Assembly (NCBI GenBank): GCA_023974075.1
Contig: CM043788.1
Location: 21,436,996-21,500,995, forward strand
Length of the DNA: 64,000 nt
Source: Chaenocephalus aceratus
Taxonomy: Eukaryota; Chordata; Actinopteri; Perciformes; Channichthyidae
Direction of reading: 5' to 3'
Shown here: positions 43,895-56,600 of the stretch, piece after piece
How the letters are laid out: the number at the start of each line of letters is the position of its first letter
Numbering within the stretch: position 1 is the stretch's first letter
Made by a program: the position numbers and the translations under genes
The notes under the pieces: model-generated
Databases searched by the model: none
What the model was told of the DNA's origin: nothing
What the model saw: only the letters and a program-made list of their open reading frames with translations

Positions 43895-44203
43895 AGTGAC
43901 CATATTTATTTTCCCAAATAAAGTTCTTGCCTTTTCAAAAGCCTCGTCGATAGGTAAAAGCCCCGGTGCCTTTGCAGCTGGCTTTGGATTCGCCGCTAGT
44001 TTAGCAGCGCAGGCGTCTTCGAACGCTTTTAACACACCATCGTAGCGATGGCGATGTTTCAGGTGACTAATCAGGTTGGAAGTATTATAGCTCGTTGCCT
44101 TTTTCCCTCCTCGTGGAACTTCTGCATTGCATTTGTTAATACTAATAACAAGTGAACTATCTAACTCTGAAACTTTGAAATAGTCCCATACTACCGACGA
44201 CAT
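43895..44203 (-). pseudogene. outer hAT transposase N-terminus, BED-finger-like
   Basis: From 44203: MSSVVWDYFKVSELDSSLVI, then KCNAEVPRGGKKATSYNTSN and LISHLKHRHRYDGVLKAFED. The SSVVWDYF lead-in and N...L..HL..H spacing match BED fingers of hAT transposases. The first finger cysteine is replaced (SINKCN). About 100 residues, no catalytic domain. Confidence 0.75.
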
Positions 44204-44530
44204 GTTTGTTTACTGTCCTGGCTTCACCGCCGCACACCATTTACGTTACAGCCAGGCATGAGTTAGGGAGCGCTGGATTTGTGAAAAACTCCCCTCTTCC
44301 TAAACCACTAATACCACAGTACTGGCAAAACGGGAGGAGCTGAGTGAAAAACAAGCGCCCCTCATCCCAATCCACCCACACCGCAGTATTTTTTTCTTTT
44401 TTTTTACCCAAAAAATATATTGTATATTATCGGGGCTATTAATACTTTTATCGGGTTTATCGAGATGAGATTCCTAATATCGAACCGATAATTATCGGCC
44501 CGATAATTATCGTGCACCACTAGTTGTAAT

Positions 44531-45140
44531 CATACCAGCAATGGGTCTTGCTCGTTCTTTCTCTTCCCGTCTGATGAAAGGACCAGGAGTGGCTGGATCA
44601 AGTTAGCTAACTAGCTAGTAGCAAGCACGTTAGTTAGCATTACAGCCTTAGCCTTGTCATTTGTATTAGCCTTAACATGAAGTAACATTAAGTAACCCAA
44701 CATGTTAAACAGTAAGAGTAGTAGTCATATTTCGTGAACCCTTTGAAGAGTACTGTCACCCCGGTGTGATCATTCTATAATTCACCGTTTAAGCCCCGGA
44801 TGTCCCCGGGGGAGACATGCTAACCCTAACGCTACATTAGCATCGGCGATCTTTTCTACTTCATGCTATCTGCACAAATAGTTAACATTGAACATTAAAA
44901 AGATCAGGCAGTTCAGGGAGAATCAAAAGGAAGGCAGGCAGCCAGGCAGCTTTGCATGACATTCTTCTGGACGTGTTTCATTGTGGTGATAGTGAGGGTA
45001 GTCAATCCCTTAATTGGCAAGACAGTAGTGACGGCCATCTTGGTGACGTGCAAATAATCAAAATACTACGAAGGGAAGATATTTTTGTTTGTATTACTGG
45101 TCTGGGGGAAGCTCGCGAGTGTGAGTGTGTGTGTGTATAC
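44531..45140. other. intergenic between hAT nest and LTR element
   Basis: No recognised gene. Short aggcaggcagccaggcagc tandem at about 44933 and a GT-rich stretch just before the LTR. Confidence 0.5.
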
Positions 45141-45914
45141 TGTTGGAGTAGATATCTCTTCTCCGCGCCGATCCTATGAGTTTTCTTTAAAAGAAGGAAC
45201 ACTCAAAACAACCAGGACGAGGGTTAAACAATAATCTGTTTTAATTATAAAAGGTAATAATGCAATACAGTATAAACATTACCATACAATATAATATAAA
45301 GTAATGTATGGAGCCCTGGTTCACGTGCTGCTTAGACCCTTCGGTCTTGGCAGCCCGAGAAGAGAGAGCGAACCCAAGGCCGAACAGGCTTTCATACCAA
45401 AACAAACAGGAGGGGTTGGGTCAGCTGGTCATCTTTTCAGGTCATCTCATTGGGAGATACAAAAGATGCTGTGTCACAGTGAATCAGCGCATGCCAGCAG
45501 AGAACCAAACAGTTTCAGTTTGAAGCAAAACATATCTTATCATGTAGCTTATCACACAATAGTCATATGTTTTTCTTTATGAAAACCATACTTGTTGGGA
45601 ATTTACCAGTCATCATCTCATGACCTCCTCAGGACCAGCTAACCAACAGAGCTTAACTGTCCTCATACCCCCAGGCCCTCTCTGAACTTCCATCCACCCA
45701 AAGTCAGCTCACCCAGAATCAGAAGGACCATTGTCTCTCTAATTGTGTGTGACCCAATTGTCCCCTGCTCTTTAGGAGTCTTGAAATGAACGCACATACA
45801 TTTCTCTCATTAACTAATACTTAACATCCCATATATCAGGTGACATAAAAATGAATATACCAGAATTACGCTGTATTAAACTTTTTGCCATAATACTTTA
45901 CATCAATTTCCACA
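45141..45914 (-). repeat. 3' LTR (left copy)
   Basis: Starts tgttggagtagatatctc and ends tcaatttccaca on the plus strand; near-identical to 58109-58892, with fewer than about 25 differences by eye. Preceded by atac. Confidence 0.93.
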
Positions 45915-45928
45915 ATTCCCCTTTTTGG
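45915..45928 (-). promoter_or_regulatory. polypurine tract of the LTR element
   Basis: The minus strand reads ccaaaaaggggaat immediately before the LTR start TGTGGAAATTG. A purine run at this place primes plus-strand DNA synthesis in LTR elements. Confidence 0.7.
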
Positions 45929-47732
45929 TCTCCTTCAAAAGAGACCAACCTACACAAGGCACCCGAAACACACCACTGTCATTCTTCTCCACTGTGTCCG
46001 TCCCCCAAACATTGTATAATAAATCCATCCGAAGCTGAGACCCAAAGTACTTGAAATCTTTGGGAACAGAACACCTCTTTCCATGGCAGTGAAGGAACCA
46101 TGAGGGGGCAGCTCAGTGCTAAAAAGCAGTCTCCCGGCGGTGAATCATCATCAGCCCGCCCGCCCGCCCCCCCCCCCCCCCCCTAACAAAGTGCATAGCT
46201 TCCTGGGGATACTGCTTTTACCTGACAGTGCTTAGATATTATCCCGCTGAAAAAATGAATAAAGAATTCCAACAAACTGTCATCAAATGTCTTTCTATTA
46301 TAAATTTAGATGAAATGTATATCCCCATAATGACCTAAACAATAAAGTCTATGGCTTTTACTTCTTTACCAGGCTAGTTACATGATGTTGTCTAAATTAA
46401 ATTAAACTATGTTTTAGCTTTAACTGTAAATATGTTCTTTCTACATTTCAAACCTCAGTTACTTTTATACCTGTTGAAACATTAGTTGAAACATTACTCA
46501 CAGGTCAATTTCTTCAGTATTCCATTCTGGAGTTACATCTCTCACAGTAGCCCCTTGGCCACTGATTCTGCATCTGTGTTACCTGCTATAACTCAATCAA
46601 TATTAGAAACATGTCAACATTCATCAAACAGTATCTTATCCCCAGATATGGAGCAGGTCAATTCTAAAACTGTCAATCAATGGTCAGATTGAACAATCGA
46701 GTTGGGGCAGCAGGTTCCTTTCAGAACCTCTCGTTGCCCACAGAGCCCTAGAATAATGTGTTAGTCCAAAAGCATGATTAGTCATTGTTTTAAATCATGC
46801 AGTTGCACTGATCACATGCAGACATACACTCACACTGTCAGGTTGTAAAGTCAAGTTTGGTCAGGTTCACCCCAGAGTCAGTCATTGACAGTGCCTTGTC
46901 AAGTTACACTGTCGGTCAGGGTCAAAGGTCAGTTGGCCTCAGTCTTTTTGGCCATGTGTCGTGCTCTGCAGAGACTTTGATGTTTCAGCATAGGCCAGTA
47001 TCCTTTGTCTACAAAAATATGTATATATGGAGCGCCATCATTTATTAATTCACAATTACAACTATAATGTTCAAGATATCTCTAACTTTTCATTGGGACA
47101 GCTGTTTTCCCACATTCCCTGAAAAGTGTTTAGCCAAAAAATGTCACTTCCTTATTGTACTACTACTGCAGTTTATCAACACCTAATCCATATTAAAATG
47201 TCTAGTAGATCTATATCAGAAACTTGTGCACATAATTATTATCTTGAGTCAAACCATTACTAGGACCTGTGTAGCTTTTCATCTGTCATTATACCCATTT
47301 ATCTTCAATTCTGGTATACCTAAAAAACAATGTTAACCTCTTTAACCGTGCGTGGAACCTTGGGTGTCCGAACATGTAACAATCACTCCTTCCTTTATCA
47401 AGGATTCAAAAACAGAAGTAATTTCATCAATGGTTTGTAGCTGAACTTAGGAATTATCCCTTATGGTAGGTATGTTTTTACTTTTTAACATCTCTAAATG
47501 TCAATTAATTACTAACTAAATGAATGTCCATTAGGAGGTGGTGACGCTAGTCTTCTCAACTCATAATCTGGTGCTGTGCGCTTCCTGTGAAGCTGCAAGT
47601 AAGATTTTAAAAACCACTGCAGGGTGGGTCGAGTGACCCCTCCTCCCTATTGGTCGTCAATAATATGCACCATTACAATGGGTGATTGAAGGCCCCACAT
47701 TATTTCCAATTTCAGCATCAGCCTTCTTTACT
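45929..47732. other. LTR element internal region, left part
   Basis: AT-rich, no ORF above about 90 codons and none with a protein signature. Nothing recognised apart from the C-rich tract. Confidence 0.6.
46152..46183. repeat. (CCCG)n and poly-C tract
   Basis: cccgcccgcccgccc passes into a C run of about 18; likely assembly-sensitive. Confidence 0.9.
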
Positions 47733-48079
47733 CTAAAATTACTTTTTTTTTTTTTTAAATATTTTTATTAATTTCTTGTTCAAGACAGAAATGCCACAAA
47801 TTGGCCAAAACAGTGTCACAATACAGTGAGTTGTGCAAACATGTAGCATTACATAGAAAACGTGAAGACATTTTATAGTAAAACAAAAACAAAAATACAC
47901 CATCAGCAAAGAATTGTGAACAAATAATTATGCCGGAGATGGCCCATCCCTCCCCGTTCCAGTGGATGATCAAACTAATTATATAGCACATTGTCCAGAG
48001 TAGAGAATATAATTACTATATGTTGTTATATATTAAAATGGAGTCACACTGTTTTCATGTCAAGGGCCAAGTAACCACA

Positions 48080-51000
48080 TCAAGCTACTTTGGTCTTATT
48101 AAAGTAAGCCAAGAAGGGACCCCAGGTCTTATAGAATTTCTCATCAGAGCCTCTGATTGAGAAGCGCAGCTTCTCTAAGTTAAGGCAGGACATTATGTCC
48201 CGAAGCCATTGATTGCATGTGGGCGGGGCAGCGTCCTTCCATTTAAGTAGAATTGCACGTCTGGCCAGAAGCAAGGAAAAGGCAATCATGCGGCGTTCCG
48301 AGGGTGTCAAGTGCAGCACACCTACAGTGGTTGTACCAAACATAGCCATCAGGGGGTCCGGGTCTAGTTTTTGATTTAGGATGTTGGACAAGGTAAGGAA
48401 AACGTCTACCCAGAATTCCTGTAGGCGGGGGCATAGCCAGTACATATGAAAGAGAGTAGCAACATTGTTTTTACATTTATCGCAAGTAGGGTTCACATCT
48501 GGGAAGAAGCTGGACAATTTAGCCTTTGAAAAATGCGCCCTGTGTACTATCTTAAACTGTATAAGGCAGTGTCTTGCACAGAGTGAAGATTTATGAATTG
48601 ATGTGAGGATTGTGTCCCATAGGTCATCCTCCAGGGACTGCCCCAGGTCATGTTCCCAAGCCAGCTTAATACTGACCAAGGGTGCCTGAATCAACATGGA
48701 GATGTTTCTGTATAAGTTTGACATAGCCTTTTAACATTGGGTTAAAGGAGAGGAACATATCAACAGGGTTACTATCCGGTTCCTTAGGAAAACACGGCAA
48801 GACAGAACGCACATAGTGCCTAGCCTGTATATATCGAAAGAAATGTGTCTTTGGTAGATTGTATTTCTCTGAAAGTTGGTCGAAAGACATGAAATTACCA
48901 TTTGTAAACATATCCTTAAATTGACTGATACCCTTCCCGTGCCAGTCCTGAAAGGTGGAGTCATGTCTCGATGGAACGAAAAGATGGTTGGAAGCCACAG
49001 GGCTCAGAAGTGAGAAATCTTTGTGACCAAAATACCTCCTAAACTGGACCCACACTTTCAGGGTATGCCGAACAACTGGATTAGCTATCAACTTAGACGA
49101 AAATTGACTGAGTGGTGACCCAAGGAGTGCTGGAAGTGAGACATCACCACATGACTCCAGTTCCAAGGATGTCCACGCTGGCCTGTTGGGTTGAAGGTAG
49201 AAGTGGCGCCAGAAGGTGAGGCAGCGAATATTAGCAGCCCAGTAATAATGGCGAGTGTTGGGGAGGCCCATGCCCCCATCGCTCTTGAGTCGTTGCAGTA
49301 GTAGTTTATTAACTCGCGGTTTCTTGTTTTGCCATATATATGAGGAGAAAACGGAATCTAAGGAAACAAAGAAGGATTTGGGGATGAACACTGGCACCAT
49401 TTGGAATAGATAAGTGCATTTCGGGAGTATAGTCATTTTGATGGAGTTTATACGTCCGGCAAGGGACATTGTGAGAGGAGACCACTGCTGTAGCAACGTT
49501 TTCACCTGGCCGAATAAGGTCATGAAGTTTTCTTTAAACAAATCTTTACATTTCCGTGTAACTGTCACTCCAAGGTAAATAAACTGCTCACGTTCAAGTT
49601 TAAATGGCAAGTCTTTGTAGTCCAAATGGAGGGCTTCACTATTGATTGGAAACAGAGTACTTTTGTTTAAATTTAGCTTGTAACCAGATATGGAACCGAA
49701 CTGCTCTAGCAGAGATAATGCTGCTGGCAGAGAGGTTGTTGGGTTTGAAATATATAGCAAAAGGTCATCTGCATACAAAGACACCTCATGCACCAAGCCC
49801 CCCCTTGAGATACCGGCAACGTCTGCACTGTTGCGGAGAGCAATCGCTAGCTTTACCAAAGATATAAACGATGACCCAAAGCCAAACTTCTCTAAAACTG
49901 TAAATAAATACCTCCATTCGACTCTATCAAACGCCTTTTCCGCATCCAAAGCCACAACACATTCTGGGACGTTTCCAGTTGGTGAATATATTATATCAAA
50001 GAGACGCCTGACATTAAAGAAGGAGTAGCGGTTTTTAATAAACCCAGTCCGATCGGATGATATTATTAGTGGGATGACACCTTACAATCTGCGAGCCAGA
50101 ACCTTCGCTAAGATTTTAGCATCTGTGTTCAGCAATGAGATAGGCCTGTAAGAGGCACATTCGGTAGGGTCTTTCTCTTTTTTAGATATAAAAGTAATTA
50201 TTGCCTCGTTGAGAGACGGGGGGAGCGAGCCCAGCTGAAAGGATTCGGCCAGAACGGTTGTCAAGTATGGCGAGAGAAGCGTGGAAAACTTCTTAAAAAA
50301 TTCGGAGGGAAACCCATCTGGTCCGGGGGACTTTCCAGATTGCATTGAGGATATAGCTATGGTTATTTCTGCTTGTGTTATAGGTGCCTCCAGGGCCTTT
50401 GACAAATCCGGGGGAATAGTTGGAATGGGCAGAGAGTCAAGAAAACTCTTGATTTTTGGATCGTCCCCATCAAATTGGGAGGAGTACAGATGAGAATAGA
50501 AGTCCTTGAATGCAGTATTTATCTCTGTAGGGTCTAGTGTGACATTGCCACTTTGTGTATTAATACTTGTGATTAGTTGTTTCGACCTCCGTCCTTTTAG
50601 CTGGTTAGCTAACAGTTTTCCTGCCTTCTCGCCATGCTCATAAAATGTACTTTTGTTTTTTAGCAGAATGTTTTGAGTCTGGTGAGTAGTAAGTAGGTCA
50701 AATTTAGTTTTGAGTTCCCGTCTAGTGTTATATAGCTCAGGGGTCGGGGTCAGAGCGTATTGTGCATCAGTTCCAGACATTTTGGATAACAGGTCTGAAT
50801 GTTCTTTTTGGGACTTTCGCCTTTTGTTAACGGTGAATGAAATTATTTGTCCTCTTAGGTAAGCTTTAAGTGCATCCCAGACCATGAGAGCAGAGGTATC
50901 GGATGTGGTATTTGTTTCTAGAAAGAAGGTGATGTGATCCCACAAGTATTTTACAAACTCATCATTAGACAGTAAAGATGAGTTAAAACGCCAGTGCCTT

Positions 51001-51737
51001 GTGGGCATCGGGACACCTGGGAGTGCCAGTGACATCACAACAGGCGCATGGTCAGATATAACAACACTCTGGTAAGAACAAGAACGGACTTGGGAAAGTA
51101 GTCTATTATCAATGAGAAAATAATCTATTCGAGAATATGTATGATGAACATGGGAGAAAAATGAATACTGTTTCTCTTTTGGGTGGAGGAACCTCCATAC
51201 ATCTGAGATACCACACTCTGAGAGAAAGGATTGAATTTGCAGTGCTGATTTACTCACTGCACCTGGCTTGGTGGAGGAGCGATCCAGCGCCTGGTCCAGC
51301 CAGCAGTTCAAGTCCCCTCCAAGTATCAAGTGGTGCTGGCCCAGGTCGGGAAGATTAGAGTAAAGGCGGACAAAGAAGGCAGCATCATCTATATTTGGGG
51401 CATATATGTTAGCCAGGACAACGTTCATGTTAAATAGTTTCCCAGTGACGATTACAAATCTACCATTCTTGTCAGCCTTAATATCAAGTGGTTCAAAGAC
51501 TACGCCCCTTGCCACAAGGATAGAAACCCCTCTTGCTTTTGCCTGGAAGGTAGAATGAAAGTGCTGCCCCGCCCAAGATGCCAGAAATCTGTCATTGTCT
51601 GCGGAACGCAAATGTGTTTCTTGAAGGAAGATAATATCAGCGTTTAACTGCTTCAGATGATTGAGTACTTTCCTTCTTTTAACTGGGTGGTTCAGACCCT
51701 TGACATTCCAGCTCACAGTGTTAAGAGAGCGACTCAT
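48080..51737 (-). pseudogene. L1/Tx1 ORF2: endonuclease-reverse transcriptase, two lesions
   Basis: 1219 codons in total, close to the usual ORF2 length. Endonuclease at about residues 1-230: LNTVSWNVKGLNHPVKRRKV, DIIFLQETHLRSAD, LILGGDLNCWLD, RIDYFLI and VISDHAPVVM. RT: SGKSPGPDGFPSEFF, YRPISLLNTDAKILAKVLAR, ALDAEKAFDRVEW, SLYADDLLLYISNP. C-terminal Cys motif: NPTCDKCKNNVATLFHMYWL. Lesions: TAA at 50082-50084 in frame between RT blocks, and a frameshift at about 48725 joining NPMLK to the frame of MSNLYRNISML. Otherwise open, so the copy is recent. Confidence 0.92.
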
Positions 51738-52652
51738 ATGTTGGGAGAAAAAAGTACTGTTTGAATAGGGTTGTTTTTGTGTGGACTCCTGTCAACATTA
51801 GGAAAAAAGAAATAGACCATTGTATGTTTACTATCCACACCTAGACCATTGTAAAGAGAAAAAAACCAATGTGCAATTATTATAACATCCCCACCCTGTC
51901 ACAAAACCCAAGAAAGCTTCCAAAGAACTCAGAAGCAAAATAAAATTAACCATACCCCAGAAAGCAACTGTTTTAATCAGTTGCATGCTCTCCCCAAAAC
52001 TTACCATCTGCAAATCAACTTCCCTGCACTTGCTCTATCTCAGCCCCACTATCCACATTGATACAAGTACCTCAGAATCAAAGCGTGTTCAACTTTAAAT
52101 GTATGTTAACAACCTTACACACGAAGAGGTTAAACAAAAAGCAGTGCTCGGGGATGTAAATAAGAACACACACACACACACACACAATAAAATAAAAAGG
52201 TAACTAGATAATAACAATAATGAAATAAGTGATACAAATAAACAATGGTAAACAGCAATATTAACTAAAATAAGAAATAGTAATAATGAGTAAATAAGCA
52301 TTTGGAGGGTCAAAACGTGACATTCTTTTCAGGACACACACACAGCCGAGGGATTCACAACTATATGGAGCATAGGTGGCATATCTCAATGCAAATCATC
52401 TCACGAATAGAGTAACAGTGACTATTACTTTTTATTCATAACAGAAATGAATAAATAAATAGTCACAGTAATGTGATGGGAAAGCATAATAAGACTGTCC
52501 CTCGACATGTATAGTATGAAAAAAAAACGGCAAAGAGTGTCAAAAAGTCCTTCTCCACAGCTTTACAATATATATTAGCTTGTTATGGAGTGATGTATGA
52601 AGCGCAACGGCGCTGATAAAACATAGATCAAACCTGCTATTAAAGTTGGCCA
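51738..52652 (-). other. inter-ORF region of the L1/Tx1 LINE
   Basis: About 0.9 kb AT-rich sequence between ORF1 and ORF2, with a (CA)n run at 52168-52187. Longer than in mammalian L1 but unremarkable for Tx1-like elements. Confidence 0.55.
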
Positions 52653-53487
52653 TCACTGCTCCTCTCTAGTCGAAGACTCCGACATGTTACCCTGCAGTGT
52701 TTCTAGGAAAGATGCAGCGTCCTCCACCGATGCGAAATGCTTTTTTCCCCCGTCCTTGGTTGTGATCCGTAACCTCGCTGGATATAGGAGTGACGGTCTC
52801 AAGCCGCGTTGATAAAGTGCGGACATCACCTCCCGGTAAGCCGCGCGTTGCTCCACGATCTCTGGGCAGTAGTCTTCAAAGATAGCCACGGGCTTTCCCT
52901 GGAAAAACAGTTTTCCCCGCCGCTTCCGGGCCTCCTGAATGATCAGCTCTTTCGTCCTGAAATGATGGATGCGGGCTATTACCGCTCTTGGTCTTGACCC
53001 AGGACTTGGCTTGGCAGTCAGGGCTCTGTGTGCTCGGTCCAGTTCCGGAGCTGTAGTGAGGACTTGGTTACCCAGAAGCTCCACCAACAGTCTCGAAAAA
53101 AAGTCTGTGGGACGTGCACCCTCAATTGACTCCGGTAAGCCAGTTATCCTTATGTTATTGCGGCGGCTGCGTGACTCAAGGTCTATAGCTTTAGCCTTTA
53201 GCTTGTTGTAGCTTCCCTCCATTGCTGCGCACTTAGCCTCCAACTCTTCAATTTTGTCGCTGAGCTGATTCGCGTTAGCCTCCAGGGAGGTCAGGCGGTT
53301 ACCGTGGTCTGTAACTGTCTCCTGGACAAAGTCTAATTTTGCTTCCAGAGAAGTCATAGCCGACTTAAATTCCTTGGAAAGGGCATCTCTGTGATCCTCC
53401 AGTAGCTTAACCAAGAACAGGCATGCTAACTACGGCAGTAGCAGCTGCCTCGTCTCTCTTCTCCTTTTTTCTTGTTTCCGAAGCCAT
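52653..53487 (-). pseudogene. L1-type ORF1: coiled-coil RNA-binding chaperone
   Basis: 253 open codons with a heptad-rich coiled coil (SLEAKLDFVQETVTDHGNRL, QLSDKIEELEAKCAAMEGSY), an RRM-like start (SRRNNIRITGLPESIEG), and a C-terminal domain (KLFFQGKPVAIFEDYCPEIV, GLRPSLLYPARLRI). This is the domain order of the trimeric L1 ORF1 protein, which coats LINE RNA. The likely ATG at 53485-53487 (MASETRKKEKRDEAAA) is in another frame; one base shift near 53415 separates it from the coiled coil. Confidence 0.88.
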
Positions 53488-53661
53488 TTAGCCGTTTCAA
53501 CTGAAAGTAGATAGTATGCGTACAATAAATAAAACAATTAAACAAAAATCCCGCGTTGTTTACAGGTAAGAGGTTTATAAGTGAGTTGTAAGTAGTGGGA
53601 GCTGGAGAAACACGCGTCTACTCCATTCCTCGTCGCCGGAAGTCTCCCTAAAATTACTTTT

Positions 53662-56600
53662 GAAATAGGAATATTTAGAAATGGAACAAATATTCAATCT
53701 TCAGAAAAGTTCTTAACCAATGTCTACTGTATCTAGTGAATAGCCAACATATTTTAAAATGTCAGATGTATAAAAATAAGCCTAAATACTCCCTTACCAT
53801 CAAAGTCCAAATCTAGACATAAGGTGAACAGTTTTGGTAATGGACAATTTAATCTAAAAACAAAATTGGACTTGTGTCCTTGTTATTTGTTCTTCAAAAT
53901 ACATTAGCAAACACCTTGTGAAGTATTCGCAACATAACTAACCCTCTCTAGGATATGAAATCCATTCATCTTTTTACTCATAGTTAGTTTATACAGTATG
54001 TCAAGATTATTATGTGTGACCTAATAATCAGATGTCTTGTTTGCTAAACAAGGATATTAAACTTTAATCTTTTTAGTATTCCAGACCATTGTTTAAACAA
54101 TCAGCCTCCCTTCTCAAACACTAAACCTATTGTTGTACACCACCCTCTGGAAAACTCTTGCACAGTTATGCTGTCAAATCATCGCATAATTTCTTCAGAG
54201 TCTGAACAATCTGAGACAAGCCTGTCTCAAGATCTTGTCATAATGTGAACGGTCAGTGATGCGTTGTCCTCTGCAGCTGTAGTCAATTGGATCAATGAAA
54301 CTCTTGTTTTGCACTGGGATGTCCTGAGGGGGAAGGAACCTCTGGATCAATGTGGTACAATCAGCAGACACACGTTGTCCTCTGCACAGCAGGAATCCCC
54401 AAAAACTGCAGTTCCTCTTCACACCACTGTTGCCTTGGCAACGAGGTACAAGCAAAATGTCAAACCCTCCTCAGAGATGCGTTCTTTGCACAGTTCTTCT
54501 GTTTCTGTAGTGAGCAACTCTTCACCAACACACTGATTCAGAGTACAACCCAAAGGTGGCGCACATCTATCCAGTGCTGCTGTAAGTACAGCAAATCAAC
54601 AACTGGAGAAAAACTCAATTTAAATCTCTCCCCCAAAGGGTTACAAAATAAAACGGCTGAGTGTCTATATGGTCAGGAATGCTGAAACATGTGAATGTTA
54701 AAACAAACCAATGGCAGTAGTCTACCCAGATTCTTTACTTCATTAAAAGTAGTAAAACCACATTGTAAAATCTCTTTTGTCTAGTTGAAGTCCTGCTTCT
54801 AAAATTCTAGTCAGAAAAATAAATAAATAAACTTCATCTTTAAAATCTTCTTTAATTTGAAACCAAAAAAGGTCTTCCTTCTCCACCATGATCCTATTTC
54901 AACATCAAAGTCCATACAAACTGATGATTTATCTTTAAAAACCATGAGGAATGACAGTTCTCATAAAACACTATTCTTCCTTACTTCAGTTCTAAATCAA
55001 AAAAGGAAAACCCTCCTTAACCACTTGCTTATTCTATTATTTTTGAAATTGTTTATCTAAGTTGTGTCACAAGCAGGTTAGATTTGTAACAAAATACAAA
55101 ACTAACTGTATTTAGCGCTATATTTGAAAAACAAGTAATCTGATTACAGTTAATGAATATATATTTTTGAACACTTATTATTGGTGGAAAAGTTTCCTCA
55201 CAAAATGTAATCTCCATTACTAAAGCTCAAACCTAAAGAAATCATCACGGAACAGTTTTCTGTCCTTATCACTTAATTGTTTCAATACAAACTAAAAAGC
55301 GTTGTGAAAACTCCCACTCTTGAGAACATCTCAACACTTTATTCCATCTGAGCACTAATATTTGACGGACACGCCTTATTAATCCAAAACGGTCTTTAAT
55401 GGTATCAATTGTGAACTTTCTTAATATGAATTGTAAATGCAACGTATGTTCTCTTTAGAACACAGATAGGACAGTAGCTGCTGAAACTGGTTAATAGCAG
55501 TTTTCTGTCAACCTAGATAAGCATGTTGTTCTTATATCTAGTAAATATATTTTTATTTCATGTTTACTCACAAAACAATATGACATTATTCAGAATAGCA
55601 GTTAACTTTATACAAGTTTTACTCTCTCTGAACTCTTCAAAACATCTACTTCTCTTGTCTCTCTCTCTCTTTCCTCACTGTGCCCTGCAGCTGCCTGCTC
55701 CTGCACAAGCTTCTCTCATCAATCACCTCCATGTGTTATCCAACAGTGTGAGATGGCTGGAGCAAACCTCGTTTGTGCAGCACCTCTGTCATGCTTAACC
55801 ATTTAACAGATTCCTTCTGACAGACAAACTTATAAAAACCTCCTGTTTACTTTCTACTCTTTCTTCATAAACTTAAAAACACAATTAATGTCTACTAATG
55901 ATATTACAAAAACTCCCTCTAATAATCGTTTCATCCATTGTGACATATTTACCCAAACTAAGTTTTTCAACACCTACATGTTTCCAGCATCGCATATTTC
56001 ACACACTATGAAAGAACCTCCCTGTACTTAAACATCTCACTGCTTGGTCAGAACAATAGTAAACCTGCAGAGCACACCAATCAGATCACAGTAATGTAAT
56101 TTTAAGTGTATGACCATGTCGTTCCTAAAAATGTTAGCAAACACCAAACTCCAACTACAACATTTATAGATAAATTGATTTAGCAAAATGAAATGTTATG
56201 TAATTCAAAATGTGACAAAAGAACAATGATTTGTCTTACACAAGATTGTGGTCTAACAGAATGACTCCTGACCTCATGGGGTCAAATAACTTGAACATGT
56301 GGCCTGAAGAACAAAAGGACCTCTTACTCATTAACCCAATGGACTCTCAGAGATGAGATCTAGCCATGAGGTGGCTGACTTTAAAATGAACTGTGACAAA
56401 TATACCACATGCGTGTGGGTACATTATATTTTACACAATAGCCTATAACACAAAACAACAATACATTAACACAATAACCACTCAAATGAGCCTTGGTGAA
56501 AAGCATGAAAGACAAAACAACTTAATCTACTCTCATTGTTCGTGTACATCTTTACTCCCACTATTCCACCATCAGTATGCCAACTTGCTGGTCAAATAGC

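Larger units (their letters stand above)
42195..44522 (-). mobile_element. outer hAT element with BED-finger transposase remnant
   Basis: Ends TAGGGATGCACGATAC and TTATCGTGCACCACTA are inverted repeats; the 8-bp duplication gttgtaat lies at 42187-42194 and 44523-44530. Subterminal ccgataa motifs occur on the right. It contains two SINE copies, one of them interrupted by another hAT, and minus-strand transposase text at 43900-44203. Confidence 0.9.
47747..53647 (-). mobile_element. L1/Tx1-type LINE, nearly full length, inside the LTR element
   Basis: Flanked by the perfect 14-bp duplication ctaaaattactttt (47733-47746 and 53648-53661); the minus-strand 3' end is a poly-A tail (plus-strand T run 47743-47756). 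It contains ORF1 (about 52653-53487) and ORF2 (48080-51737). About 5.9 kb, as expected for an L1-group LINE. Only a few disabling changes are seen: one stop and one frameshift in ORF2 and one shift near the start of ORF1. Confidence 0.93.
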
